Assembly: GCF_000003855.2 (NCBI RefSeq) | Contig: NW_003101679.1 | Location: forward strand, 2,207,379-2,271,378 | Source: Blastomyces gilchristii SLH14081 | Lineage: Eukaryota > Ascomycota > Eurotiomycetes > Onygenales > Ajellomycetaceae | Direction of reading: 5' to 3' | Length of the DNA: 64,000 bases | Shown: piece by piece, positions 1 to 11,571 of the stretch | Layout: every line of letters starts with the position of its first letter | How positions within the stretch are numbered: position 1 is the first letter of the stretch | Notes under the pieces: model-generated | Seen by the model: the letters and a program-made list of their open reading frames with translations, nothing else | What the model was told of the DNA's origin: nothing | Database searches by the model: none | Translations under genes and position numbers: made by a program

Positions 1-181
1 ATTCTCATAGTCTGAAGTCAAGACTGACTAAATCATATGTAGTAATATACTAACTATATTAGGACTAGTGCATTTGATGCATGATTGTAAAATCAGTATT
101 ATGTGAAATTCACTCATTACACTGAAAAAACATTGAGAAAAGTCATTTAACACATTTGTCACTATAGACTGCCGTAATAAG
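1..181. other. AT-rich flank left of the Copia element, no gene seen
   Basis: Short AT-rich stretch without a usable reading frame. Its last five bases, ATAAG (177-181), form the left target duplication of the Copia element that follows; the same five bases recur at 11175-11179. It therefore was once contiguous with the gene island that now starts at 11180. I recognise nothing else in it. Confidence 0.6.
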
Positions 182-285
182 TGTTGGTGATTACTACACC
201 TACCCTAGTCACGTGCCCCCTCAACCTATTCATTTAGTGTAACTCGTGTAGTTAGATTACAACATAATAATGTTATTCTTCAAGA
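182..285 (+). repeat. 5' LTR of the Copia element
   Basis: 104 bp starting TGTTGGTGATTACTACACC, matching 11071-11174 with a handful of differences that are nearly all C/T (for example CGCG versus CGTG and TCCTCC versus TTCTTC). This copy carries the T forms. The right limit is set by the target duplication arithmetic and by the primer-binding-like sequence that follows; the end is ..AAGA rather than the usual ..CA. Confidence 0.88.
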
Positions 286-298
286 GATTATGAAGCTC
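286..298 (+). promoter_or_regulatory. Probable primer binding site of the Copia element
   Basis: GATTATGAAGCTC directly follows the 5' LTR, where reverse-transcription priming starts in LTR elements. It resembles GGTTATGA found at the equivalent place in the TRIM element (minus strand, 23534-23546), allowing one G-to-A change. The tRNA partner was not identified. Confidence 0.45.
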
Positions 299-1329
299 TC
301 TACACAATGAAAAGCTGTAAAATAATGTGCAATTGACATCTCCACGCATCGTTACAAGTGTGCCTAGATGATTTATTAAGTGATTGAACTCATGATTAAT
401 CTAAGATCTGAGAGAATGTCTGACTTAACAAAAGAATACATATCTTCAAGATAGAGAAATGAGAAAATGTCAGAGCAGTAAATACAAGATCACAGATCAC
501 TGTCAATATTAATAACAAATTGAAAGACAGCTTCTGAGATGTTTGAGCTGAATAAAACCATTGCAGAGAAACAGTCTGATAAGTTCAATAAATACAAAGA
601 CTCAGTTGAAGACATCAGTGAGATGTTAGATAATGCAGAAGGCTTAAGTGACTGAAATAACAATAGCTCAATGAGTGAGAAGACTCATATGAGGCTTGAA
701 ATTGCAAGACTTGAGCATGAGGTTGAGTGAATAAAGATCAGTAGAGGTGAGACTCTTATAAGTAATGAGATGAGAGCAGAACTGACAGAATACCTTTAAC
801 AGAAAGAGAAGACATCTGTCATAATGAAAGTTCTCAAAGAATTCAGAAGTCAAGTAAGACTCATCAAAAGATTAATAGTTCTCACTGAATTCATTAACTA
901 CTCAATGTAGATAGAGGAAATTCTTTTGACTGTGAAACAGTCTGAAACTGATAATATTCTTGAAGATAATAATCTTGATAAGAATGTCATCATGAATATG
1001 TAGACTGGCCGGCGGGACCATGAATTTCACATTTAGTCCCATTTGATCTGGTCTCATACATTTCTTGGCGTGAGTCCCACCAGGACCAAGCCTCAAAAAA
1101 ATCTGAAAATGGACCATTTCTGAGAGAAATGGTGTGAAAAATGACCAGATTTAATTCAAGAACAGTGAAATGAGAGTAACTTCTCAGGATAAACTGTGAA
1201 AGATGATCATTCTTCTAAAATCAGAATGAGACTGAGACTGAAGATCAAAATCAGTCTCATTCAGTTCATTCAGTGATTGCTTATATAATCAGAATTTGAT
1301 AACAATTATTAATAACACTCATGAAACAA

Positions 1330-3735
1330 CTAAATACATTCTTGTGCAAGTTTATTCTTCACTTTCTCATGAAAACTACACTTCTCTGATATACTGTGAT
1401 CAGAGGTATTAAACTGTCTGATAATTCTATGTTTTACAATCATGAGTTTCTTGATTGTTTCTCCTTGTAATTGTCTCTGATAATAGTGACAAATATCTCA
1501 ACTTGAGTTGAACTTTCACTTCATTCTCACCTCTGTCAATGAAATTGTCAGAATATCACATGCTATCAATGCAACAGTTGAATATGTACTCTCAACAATT
1601 TTCTATAACTCTAGAATTGATTTGATGTGTAAATTTGTCAGATCATCTTGAAGATAGCAGTCAAATTCAGTTTTACAAGCATGTAGTTTTGTCTGATTTT
1701 CAGTTGCAATCAATGTATATAAGTTCTGTTTCAAAGTTAGTATTATAGTTCTATGAGATATGAAGTGTTATCAAAGATCATTACTTACTAGGGAATTGTA
1801 TTTCACTGTCTTCACATCTCAAACATCTGCTCATTCAAATCTCTGATAGTTGGCATTGTAGTAGTCTCAGGCTAATTTGACATACAAGTCTCATTCCTCC
1901 TCTGTCCAATCTTGAGAAGTGTAGATGTTAACTCAATGAGAGAAATCTAGTAGAGCTGCTACAGCATAGTACTCTGCAAAAGATTGTTCAGTTTTGCTGT
2001 AGTAATATGCCAGTTTATTCCTTGCAGTAATAATAGCCTGTGCTATAGCATTATCTCAGACTGAATTTCTTTTTGAGTGATTCAACTGCTTCTCAAGATG
2101 AGTAAATAAACTGTTATACACTCATCAGGCTGACTGCAGCATTGGTGTACAAGTGATTGAGACTGTCTTTGTTGTCTTATAAAACTGAAACAGTAAATCA
2201 ATCACATATTTCAACTGAGTTCACTTCATATCAGAAAGTTTCAATATCTGAATCTTTTCTCAATCAGAGTATTGCACTCAATGATCAATCATCTGATGCA
2301 ATTGAAGAGTCTGAACAGTCATCTTATATGTTGAACTTCATCATGTTCTAACATTCTGTATCATATTCAGTGATGTGACTGATTTGTTTGTTTGTTGAAT
2401 ATCATGAAATCATTATTGTTGTTTAGAGGAGGTACAAATTGCATTAGCAATGTTTTGAATCTGTGATATTTAAATTATTAATCAATCTATTCAAAATTAA
2501 CAGTAGCATTATCAAAAAGCATTATCAAAAAACAATATCAAAAAGTGTTGTTAAAAAACATTATCTTTTGCAAAGTAGATACAAAAGTTACTTGAGTAAT
2601 CACTTTCATCTCATTCTCATCTCAAGAATCAGTCATCTCATTATTCTTCATCTCAATGTTAAGATTCTTTATCAGTGTTTATATCACAAGTTGAACCACA
2701 TGAGCAATGCAGAGAATATGACCTTGTTTATCATTTCAGAAATACAAAGTCAATTTTTGCTTCAAGCTCTTCATCATAGTATAGTTATTCACAGCATTGT
2801 CAGTTGTAATTGTAAGAAGACTGGGACTAATATCTCAATAGTCATTTTTAATCACAGTCATTAATACCTCTGTCATATAATCCTCAGTATGACTACTGAT
2901 CAATGATTCAAATTCAATTAATGTCTCTTGATAAGTTCAGTTCTCATCAATGTAATAACATGTAACTCTCATAAATGCAAGATTGTTTGTACTAGTTCAT
3001 GTATTCACTGTGAGAGACACTCTTTGATGATTCTTCAACTCTGATTCTAGATATTGTATATTAACTTTATAGTGTGTCTTGAGATTGAACTGAAGACAGA
3101 ATCAATATGAAATATGAAGATTTGAATTAAGCATTTAAAGAAGTGTTCAGAATTCGGGGTTTTCAATTGATTGAAGAGAAAGATTCAGAGATATACACAT
3201 GCAAAGTAATTATTCATGAAAGTTATCAGATGAGAGTTGTGAAATCAGAGTACTGATATATAATCATTTTCACATGATTTTCTTCAAATTAGAAAGTTAG
3301 CATTATCAAAAATTGTTATCTGGTAGAGTAACTTACCAGCTCAGTAGTAATTTTCTGATTATTTTTCTTTTATTGTCTACATTCTGATGACTTCAGATGT
3401 CAGGAAATTCCTTCAGAGTTATGATCAGTTTATAATGAATGTTTCTGAATGAAGTTACAGTGATTGTAGCAGAGAGATGACTCTTCAGTAATCTGTAATA
3501 TAATCTGTTGATAATTATTTCATAGATTATCTCAGTGTTTATGTTGAGTTTTTCATAAATTTCATGACCTGAAATCAGATATGAAGAATGAAGTGATCAT
3601 TCATCATGATTGAAAGAGAGCATTCTGTGTTAAATTGTAAATAACATAGACTTTGTAATTCACAGTGATTTCTTGAAGAGTTTGTGAATCTTCAATAGAA
3701 GTAAAAGAAGTGAAAGAAGTGGATTCAGAAGACAT
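1330..3735 (-). pseudogene. hAT transposase, decayed, intron-containing
   Basis: Read on the minus strand from ATG at 3735 to a stop at 1330. Family hallmarks are visible: VSLTVNTWTSTNN near 3000-3030 (hAT proteins have an LDLWTS-type motif here; the Asp reads Asn, a G-to-A effect), then TTDNAVNN with a conserved Asp near 2790-2816, ILCIAHVVQLV near 2690-2724, and a C-terminal dimerisation region LELWKIVESTYSTVALIA near 1550-1620. Several Trp positions are TGA. Probable introns carry GT...AG with CTAAT/CTAAC-like branch sites, for example near 3250-3335 and 1735-1795. Transposase would bind the element ends and catalyse cut-and-paste movement; this copy cannot. Confidence 0.85.
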
Positions 3736-4202
3736 GATAATAATTTACAAAAGATAATAATTTATTTTCAATAACTGATCACTGATGTGTGCAAGAAGAA
3801 TTAATATAAGAGAAAATAATCTTGTTTCTTAGCTTAGTTATAATTTTAGTACTAACTCAGATTGAATATCATTGATGTATAAAAGTAAATAAACAATCTT
3901 GATTAATCTCTGTTATATTTCTTGAAATATATTAATATTGTGAAAGAGAGTATTATCAAATTACATTATCAGATGATATTATTAAAAATATATTAATATT
4001 ATGAATATCAATGTTGAAAAAATATTGATACTTATATATTATAGTGATTTCTGAATCATGATAGTTAAATATATATATATATATATATCATTCCTGACTT
4101 AATTACAACTTGTACAATAATTTTTGAAAACTCAAAATCAATTTTAATTATTAATAATTAAAAACTTAAACTTATAACTAACTAATATAAAAAGAAAAAA
4201 AT
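3736..4202. other. Spacer between the two hAT genes
   Basis: AT-rich intergenic sequence between the accessory gene and the transposase start (3735), both on the minus strand, so it holds the transposase promoter. A (TA)n run lies at about 4068-4088. No open frame of note. Confidence 0.55.
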
Positions 4203-5031
4203 CTACTTCTTCTCTTTCTCATTCTTCTTATCATTCTTCACAATTCACTTCTCATTCTTCTTCTTCTTCTTCTTCTTCTTCTTCTTCTTCTTCTCATCTG
4301 AGGTGATAATCATCTCAAAATCTCTCTTCACTGTCTTCTCAGAGAAGGGTTCTCACTGCTCCTCCTCAGCCAGGTCAATCTGTGTCTCAAAATCCCGCAT
4401 TTCCTGGTCTGCTGCCTCGGGTTCCACCTCAGCAGTAAGCAGATTGACATGCTCAGAGAGCAGGGCTGTCTTCTCAATATCCTGAATCATGAAGCACATT
4501 CAAGACCTGAACAAGGCCTTAATTCTCTTCTTCTCTGTCAGCTTCTGCTAATCAATTAGAGAACAGAAGTGTTATTAAAAATCATTATCTCTCAATAAAT
4601 AAAAAACTTATCAGTTTTAACTTCTTTATCTTCTACTTTAATACTCTCTCAATCTTCTTCTGCTGCTGCTTATTTACAGTAACACTCTTCTTCTCTCTCT
4701 CTCTCTTTATCTTAAACTCAAATCATTCTCAGAACTTCTTCTGATCTCATCACTGCTGTATGAGACTCTTCACTGTCTTCTTCTTCAATCTCTCACAGAC
4801 AGTATTATTTATATTATTTCTATACTTAGTTCAGTCTAAATCTATCAGAAGTATTACTTAAAATTGTTATTATTCTACTTTCTTACAGAGTCTCTTCAAG
4901 GCATTATAATATGTCTTGCAATCAGTCTTCTCTCACTTGAACACCTTCTTCTTCTCTCTCTTCAATCTATGACAGCACTCACACGCCTTGGTGGTCCGCA
5001 GGACCGCAGAATATTTGAAGAGAGATGACAT
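4203..5031 (-). pseudogene. Accessory gene of the hAT element, lysine-rich protein of unknown function
   Basis: Minus-strand gene upstream of the transposase and in the same orientation. It starts MSSLFKYSAVLRTTKACECC at 5031, with a Cys/His/basic segment near the N-terminus that faintly recalls fungal Zn2Cys6 motifs but lacks their spacing. Two introns with GT...TAG and an A-rich branch region fit near 4835-4878 and 4553-4640. The middle is basic and helical; the segment around 4340-4510 encodes an acidic helix (DIEKTALLSEHVNLLTAEV), and the end is a poly-lysine tail produced by a CTT repeat, with a stop at 4203. Two or three TGA codons sit where Trp is expected. Parts of this gene (4340-4510, 4975-5010) are noticeably less mutated than the rest of the element. 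I do not recognise the family. Confidence 0.6.
4256..4294. repeat. (CTT)n microsatellite in the accessory gene
   Basis: A run of TTC/CTT triplets, read as lysine codons on the minus strand in the tail of the hAT accessory gene. Probably an expanded simple repeat. Confidence 0.85.
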
Positions 5032-6807
5032 GATTGGTTTCAGTGAGTATTGAAGAGGGGTGAAGACAGAAGAAATGACCAGAAATGATATAATAATGAT
5101 GATGATGATGATGATGATAATAATGATGATAATAGTGATAATAATGATAGTGATGATAATAGTGATGATGATAATAATAATGATAATGATGATGATGATG
5201 ATAATGAAAGAGAGAGTGTATTGAAATATATTACTGACTTATCAAATATAAAGAGACAAAGAAAATATTAACAGCTTTTAGAGATATATGAAAACAGCTA
5301 CAGTGTTGCATAGCAACATCATCTTCATTCAATGCATGCAGTGTTAATATTCTTTGTATACAGTTATCATATAATCTATATCAGAAATACATGCAGAAAA
5401 CAGATCTTTGTTATTAGAAAGAATGATTGCAGTGATTCTCTGTTTTCATATTATAAAGATAAGTTATTCTCATTTCTTTCTTCTCTCTTTTCTCTTCTTC
5501 TTCAACTCATCACTAAATTCAAGCTAGTATGAAAACTATTAAAACACTTCTAGAAACTCTCAAATTGAAGAGTATAGACTAATCAAATTTTAAATGCAGA
5601 AGAATCAAATTATATTCAATATTACTAATTATTCATTCTCTCTTAATAAAATCATAGTTGTATCTTTTTTCCTCTCTCTCAAACAAAACATGGCCTGTGA
5701 AAAGCAAGTATCACGCCAGATCATAATGATCAACACAGCCTCAGCACACAGAGCTGTATACATGCAGTGCATGCTGAACTGAGAGACTGTGTGAGTTGCA
5801 AACCAGCACCAGCATTTCAGAGAGAGCTGTGTAGCATGAGAAAGTCACAACCCTCAGTCACATATGCAGAGAGTGAATTGTTACAGTAAGTGCATGTGCA
5901 TTGTATGAAAGTAATACTTTTTAATAACACTCAGTCTCTGATATCATGAAAATAGAGTCTCTCTGTGAGATTCATTTTTATTAGAAGTCAGAGAATCTTA
6001 TATTTTTCAAGATCATCTTCACCTGTCTTGTCTGTGAAATCAATGAGAAGAATCATTAATTTCAGTGTTCTGTTCTTAATATCATTCAAGTGACAGCAGA
6101 GTTCACCCTGACCACACTTTTTAAGTGTATGTTTTCTAAATATTCACATTTATATAGATATATACTGATTATTTGTTAGATAATATTAAGACAATAACTC
6201 ATCACAGCTATGTTACTCTCACTGTGAGAAATACACAGTTAGTGATGAACATTGCAAAGACTCTGAGAAGTGAGTATTTTAAAGATACTACAGCTCTGTG
6301 ACCTTGATTTTTTTTATTTTTATTTTTTATTTTTTTCTTTTTCTTTTCTTTTTTTTTTTTCATTCATTCTGATTTTTTCTTGTTTTTGTTTTGTTTTTTG
6401 TTTTTTGTTTTTTTTTTTATATTTTATATTTTTTTTATAATTAAAATTATATGAATTATGATCTGTGTTCAGAAAAGTAATGATATTTGATAATACTCTC
6501 TATTGAATTTTCAACAAATAAGTACTATGTTATGATATTATATAAGTGAGAAGTGATTTCATAGTCTCATTTAATGCCATTCTCAATAATGAAATTAGAA
6601 TGAAAATGTGACTAAGAATTTAAACATATTCTTTATCTGAGACTAGATTTTTATTTGAAAAGTGAATCTGAGATCTTTAATATTTGAAATAATGTGATTT
6701 GAGATCAATGTGATGAATATAAACCATGACCAGAAGTAATGCTTTTAGGCAATGTGACAACTGTAAAGTTTGGTCCTGGTCTCAGACACGGTCACACGGT
6801 CAGTCTA
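5032..6807. other. Leading non-coding arm of the hAT element
   Basis: The 1.8 kb between the accessory gene and the right terminal repeat. It contains a GAT/AAT-type simple repeat (about 5092-5206), a less mutated patch at about 5690-5900 and a T-rich low-complexity block at about 6308-6435. Small open frames here have no recognisable content and look accidental. Promoter sequences for the two minus-strand genes should lie here. Confidence 0.5.
5092..5206. repeat. Imperfect GAT/AAT trinucleotide repeat
   Basis: Runs of ATGATG, ATAATA and GTGATA triplets over about 115 bp, a degenerate microsatellite just beyond the start of the accessory gene. Confidence 0.8.
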
Positions 6808-9800
6808 TGAATATGCAATGTTTCTGAAAAGAATACAATCTTTGATTATACAATTACATGTGATCTGCAATTACTCTGCAGATCAAGACTCATTTCACTA
6901 TACTTAAGAAATTCAAGTTGTCTGCTTATACTCTATGAACTATTATAGAGAATAACTTTTCTGAGAGATCTGCTGTCCGCAGAACTCATCTGTTTGAGAA
7001 ACTGATTAGCATGACTGCTAAGTCAAAAGACTCAGATCACACTTTCATTGAACATCTGATTGTCATAAGAACTGATTATATTTATCTAGAATATGAGATT
7101 CTGAATGTCATGTTTTTCAACAGACTGCTTACAGAAGTCAACAGAGATTGAGCCTCATTCATAAGAAATTGAATGAATCAAATTGATAAAGATAATACTC
7201 AACTCTTAGAGAATAATTTTATAAGTCTGTGCTGTGATATTCTTTTACAGCTCTCTGCTGCAAATGAAGTAAATACTGATGTATCTAGAAATTCTATCAG
7301 CAACACGCAAGATAAGAATAAGAATGATAAGAACAAAGAAAAAGACAATGACAAGGACAAGAACACTGAATTCAAACCTGAACATAGAGATAATGACACG
7401 AGGACCTGCTATCATTGTCAAAAGCTTGGTCATATTCAGACTGACTGTTAAAAGAAATACTCTGAGAAATGTTCTTCAAACTTCAATACAAATAGAAATA
7501 AGGATAAAGACAAGAATGCAGAGAATACAGATGCTGCTTCTGTTTATAATATCATGAAACAAGTATTTTGCATCAAGAAAAAGATCTATACAAGTGATCA
7601 GACAGAAAAAGATATCTGAATTCTAGACTCTGAATCAGGTGCTCATATCACACTTCACAGAGATCTTGTCATGACAAAATCTCAAAAGATGAAAATGATG
7701 TTGAAAATGACAGATGAAATGATAGTTCTCACTACAGCTATAGAAGATATGAAGATTTCAGTGAAAGAGATAAATATGCTGTTAAATGATGTTCACTATA
7801 TCTCAAAGTTAGAAGTGAATCTCATGAGTATGAGTAAGCTTGTATATCAGAGTTATACCTATAAGCAGTTGACATATAAGAATAATCATGCTATGTTAAT
7901 TATATCCCCTGATTACATGTTCTCATTTACAGCAAGATTAAATGAGAATGATATCTATGAGATGAAAAGACTGATTATATACAGAGACTTGATCTGATTT
8001 GCTATACTCAATGATGATTTTGAATCTGTGAATATATTACAGGTGAAAGATGACACAATATTGACACTATCTGAAAGAAATGATACAAAGATTATAGAAC
8101 TTACAATGATGCAATGACATTAAAAGCTAGAACATCTAAATCTCACAGATATTGTAAAAATGATAATAGATTCATGTCTAGAGATGAGAATTATTAATCA
8201 ATAAGCTTTATCATTCTACAAAGTCTGTGTTCAGATAACAATAATATGTTCAATCTTTGTATCTATGACATGAGCTGTTAAGTCAGCAATGAGATTCTTC
8301 ATCAATCTGACAGAGAATGGAAAAACACTTTTCAATGAGAATGACACTCTCACTAAAGAGAGTGTAAGCTACTGATTGAGTATAACAGATAATATAATTC
8401 ATTATAGATGAATAATTCTTATAATAAGAAAGAAACAATCTACTACAAGATTAATGAACTTCATCACAGATATTGAGATAACTATATAATATTGAGTTAA
8501 AACTCTACACTGAGATGATGAAGAAGAGTTCAAAAGTCAAGAACTGAAGATCTACTGTCAGAGCAAAGAAATAACATATGAAATGACTATATCTGACACA
8601 CTACAATCAAATGACTCAGTAAAATATGTGAATTGAATAGTTACAGAAAAGACACAAAGTCTACTATTTAATAGTGAATTAAAAAGAGAACTTTGAAATG
8701 AAGTAATACAAGCTGTAATTATAATAATTAACACATTCTCAACATTAATAAAGATATTTGAATGTAAGAAAGAAACATCACTTATATCTTTTAAAGCATG
8801 AACTGAGATGCAATCTTCTATTCATTGAATACAGAGATGAGAGTGCAAGATCTATAAAAAGCATTTAAAAGTGTTGAATAAGCTCATGAATAGAACTGAC
8901 AGTAAGAAATGACAGCTGATTGAATATCAAGAATTACATTAATATCATATGTGAGATCCTGTTGTATATTGTCTTGAGATTGCACAAGATATCATATTTA
9001 ATGAAGCTCTTGACATGAGTGCAAATACACCTGTAAATATAATGAGAGAATTCAATGAATTGTCTAATGAATTGAACATTCTGAATGTTAGAGAGAGATG
9101 ACAGCACTGCTTACTATAACATCTAGTGAAGAAAAAGTCAGATATTTTAAAGATAATTATCAATGAAGACTTAGAGAGTGTAATTAATTTAATCTATCTT
9201 CTAGATAATGAGATATAGCTTATTATAAATGAAGAGTCTGAAGACTCTGTTAATGAGAATGATTCTATTCTAAGTGTTTTAACAGACTGATCAACTATAC
9301 TGATGAAAGTCAAGAGAAGCTCAGACTGAAACTATTGACATGAGACAATGAAAAAGAAGATTAAGATATTTGAATAGAAGAAGATATATATTATTGTTGA
9401 GAAGATCTCAGAAATGAATATTCTTACAGATAAATAAGTATATGATTGAAAATTCAATAATAAGAGAGAAATCATTCACTTTAGAGCTTACTGAGTGATT
9501 AGAGAGTTCTTGCAACAGCAGAGTATTCATTATATGAGATTGTATACTGCAGTGATATCAGGGTTTACATCATACAGTCTATTCACTATATTAACTGTCA
9601 AAGAATGAAAGATTAAATCAATTGACTATATATCTGCATTTTTGAATAATATACTATCACAGAATAAGATAATCTATATACAACTGCTCACAGGTATTAA
9701 GTACAGCAGAGAAGACTTGATAAGACTACTCTGTCAGAGTCTATATGAAATGAAGCAAGCTGTGAGAATATGATATTTTCTAGCAACAGAACATCTCATC

Positions 9801-11061
9801 ACATTGAGATTCAAGATATCATCTTATAATAATGAATTTCTATATCACTCTGTTCACAAGATCTATCTGATATTACATGTTAATGATTATCAGATGACAG
9901 AATCTCAAGAACAGCAATTAGACTGAGTATTGAGAGAGATCACAAAGAGATTTGAGACAAAGAATATTAAAGAGACTAAATCATATCTTGAAATGAAGAT
10001 TAAATATCAGAGAAATAATGATCTAGCAGTTACACAGAGTCATTATATTGAGAAGATTCTTGAAGATTTTAATATGAATAAGATGAATCCTGCAGAGATC
10101 TCAATGATGACAGATATATAACTGAAGTTTTCATCTGATGAGAATGATGAATTGAATGACAACTTTACAGCTATAAGATATTGTCAAGAATTGAAATTAT
10201 TGCAGTATTTGATCTCAAGCAGTCAGTCAGATCTGGCATTTGTGATCAACTATCTCTCACATTTTAACTCATATTCATACAAAGCATGTTAAGCAGTGTT
10301 AAAGCATGTTCTATGTTATGTCAAGAAGATAAAAAATCATGATATATTGTACAAGAAGAAGATAGAAGATGGCCTGAGTTCTGTGACATACTGTGATTTG
10401 AACTGAGTGAGGGCGGATTCTCAATACAAATCAACTATCAGCTATGTTATATTGATTAATGAGTCACTGATCTCATGGCAGTCACAGAGACAGACATCTA
10501 TTGCTAAATCAATCACAGAAGCTGAGTATATTACAGCTAGTAAGACAGCTTATGAGATAATCTGATTGAATAATATGTTATATGACACTGAATTGATGAA
10601 TGATGAAAAAGTGAAAATATGCTTGCATCTATGAGTTGACAATAAGAGAGCAATCAATCTAGTAAAGAGAGAATTCTTAATATGAAGATTATCTCATATT
10701 AAGATTAGATATCATATTCTTCATAATTTGATTGAAAAAGAGAAAATCATGATGAAACATGTTGATTCTACAGTGAATATAGCTGACAGACTCATCAAGT
10801 CACTGATGAAGCCTGCATTTGAAGATTTTGTTAAAAGAATTGATTTGAAAGAGATCAGAAAGAAATGATTGAATGATAATAATAATACAGTGAATCAGTG
10901 AATTTTGCATGTATTTCTTGATTTTTACAGTTATTACTGTATGAACACCTTTTCTAATAAGGAAATCAGGGTCTGATTAATGTAATTAATTATTATTGCA
11001 TTTTTGAAAGATTTGAGAATGGGGGAGGCCCCGGGTGGCGGCTTATAGGCCACAGTGTAGC

Positions 11062-11070
11062 AAGGGGGGG
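11062..11070 (+). promoter_or_regulatory. Polypurine tract of the Copia element
   Basis: AAGGGGGGG abuts the 3' LTR, the position of the plus-strand DNA primer in LTR retrotransposons. It is unmutated, unlike most G runs in the element. Confidence 0.8.
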
Positions 11071-11174
11071 TGTTGGTGATTACTACACCTACCCTAGTCA
11101 CGTGCCACCCCAACCTATTCATTTAGTGTAACTCGCGTAGTTAGATTACAACATAACAACGTTATCCTCCAAGA
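11071..11174 (+). repeat. 3' LTR of the Copia element
   Basis: 104 bp, TGTTGGTG...CCAAGA, followed by the target duplication ATAAG (11175-11179). It keeps the C forms at most sites where the 5' LTR has T, so it has escaped much of the mutation that hit the rest of the element. Confidence 0.9.
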
Positions 11175-11179
11175 ATAAG

Positions 11180-11571
11180 CTCCGCCCCATCCGCCAATCC
11201 TAGCACCGAAACGCAAAGGCTGGATTCCTACCCGTATGGCCGCCTACCTCTGCCAGGAATTCCGCGGTGGATATATTGGGCCTAATAGCCATTAAATTAC
11301 TAACGGATTTTATACAGAGGACTCTAGGCTGTGTTGCAAAATTCCCCCACCTTCTTTGAATTTCTTTTATATACAGCGCAGAGCTCCATATATGCTGCGC
11401 CGAGTGCTGAAAAGGAACCTCCATAGGCCCGGAGGGGATCAAAACGACTATAATAATACCCTGGAAGGACTATCCCGGCAACTTTATGTGATAGCTTTCT
11501 TCGTCAATATAACGATTTTTATTTAATTTTGTGCGCATCTTGGAGCTCAAGCATTCGTTCAGGCGCGCAAA
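11180..11571 (+). promoter_or_regulatory. Upstream region of the metallopeptidase gene
   Basis: About 390 bp of normal composition between the Copia element and the proposed start codon at 11572. A TATA-like TTTTATATACAG lies near 11364-11377. Small minus-strand open frames here and over the N-terminal exons are shadows. The Copia insertion therefore brings heterochromatin-like sequence within 400 bp of the gene. Confidence 0.5.

Larger units (their letters stand above)
1001..6807 (-). mobile_element. Complete hAT DNA transposon inserted in Copia gag
   Basis: 5807 bp bounded by short imperfect inverted ends (TAGACTGGCCGG at the left, ..CGGTCAGTCTA at the right) and a perfect 8-bp target duplication TGAATATG (993-1000 and 6808-6815). 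Eight-base duplications and TAGA-type ends are typical of hAT elements, and the body encodes a hAT transposase on the minus strand. Its outermost about 40 and 75 bp are shared with the 504-506-bp elements at 43669, 50840 and 63208, making it the likely autonomous relative. Removing it restores the Copia gag frame exactly. It carries two genes on the minus strand (transposase and an accessory gene). Confidence 0.92.
416..10901 (+). pseudogene. Copia gag-pol polyprotein, decayed and interrupted by the hAT element
   Basis: A single gag-pol frame starts at ATG 416, breaks at 1000 for the hAT insertion, resumes exactly in frame at 6816 and runs to about 10901. Recognisable pieces in order: a charged coiled gag (416-1000, 6816-7390); a CCHC knuckle, CYHCQKLGHIQTDC (7410-7449); the protease motif LDSESGAHIT near 7620; integrase from about 8110 with the H..LEHLN pattern; reverse transcriptase around 9530-10120, where the usual V-D-D pair reads HVND near 9880; RNase H with SITEAEYITA near 10510-10545. 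Most internal stops are TGA at positions where Copia proteins have Trp; TAA/TAG stops are few. No frameshift was needed over roughly 4 kb of pol. It cannot encode a working protein. Confidence 0.9.
182..11174 (+). mobile_element. Ty1/Copia LTR retrotransposon, mutated, split by a nested hAT transposon
   Basis: The element is bounded by two 104-bp LTRs (182-285 and 11071-11174) and the 5-bp target duplication ATAAG on both sides. Internal order is gag, CCHC zinc knuckle, aspartic protease, integrase, reverse transcriptase, RNase H, which defines Copia. Without the nested hAT element (1001-6807 plus an 8-bp duplication) it measures about 5.2 kb, a normal Copia size. Most in-frame stops in gag-pol are TGA in place of expected Trp codons, so it is inactivated by point mutation rather than by deletion. 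The last part of the element (about 11010-11174) is markedly less mutated than the rest and adjoins the host genes. Confidence 0.93.

Noticed and set aside
2157..2864. Plus-strand frames inside the hAT transposase
   Set aside because: The minus strand encodes recognisable transposase blocks over the same bases; the plus frames survive because mutation created few stops there.
6816..10901. Alternative genetic code or mitochondrial origin (TGA read as Trp)
   Set aside because: TGA stands for Trp only in repeats; the island genes use TGG for Trp and end in normal stops. Gly, Arg and Asp codons in the repeats show the same G-to-A bias, so mutation explains it.
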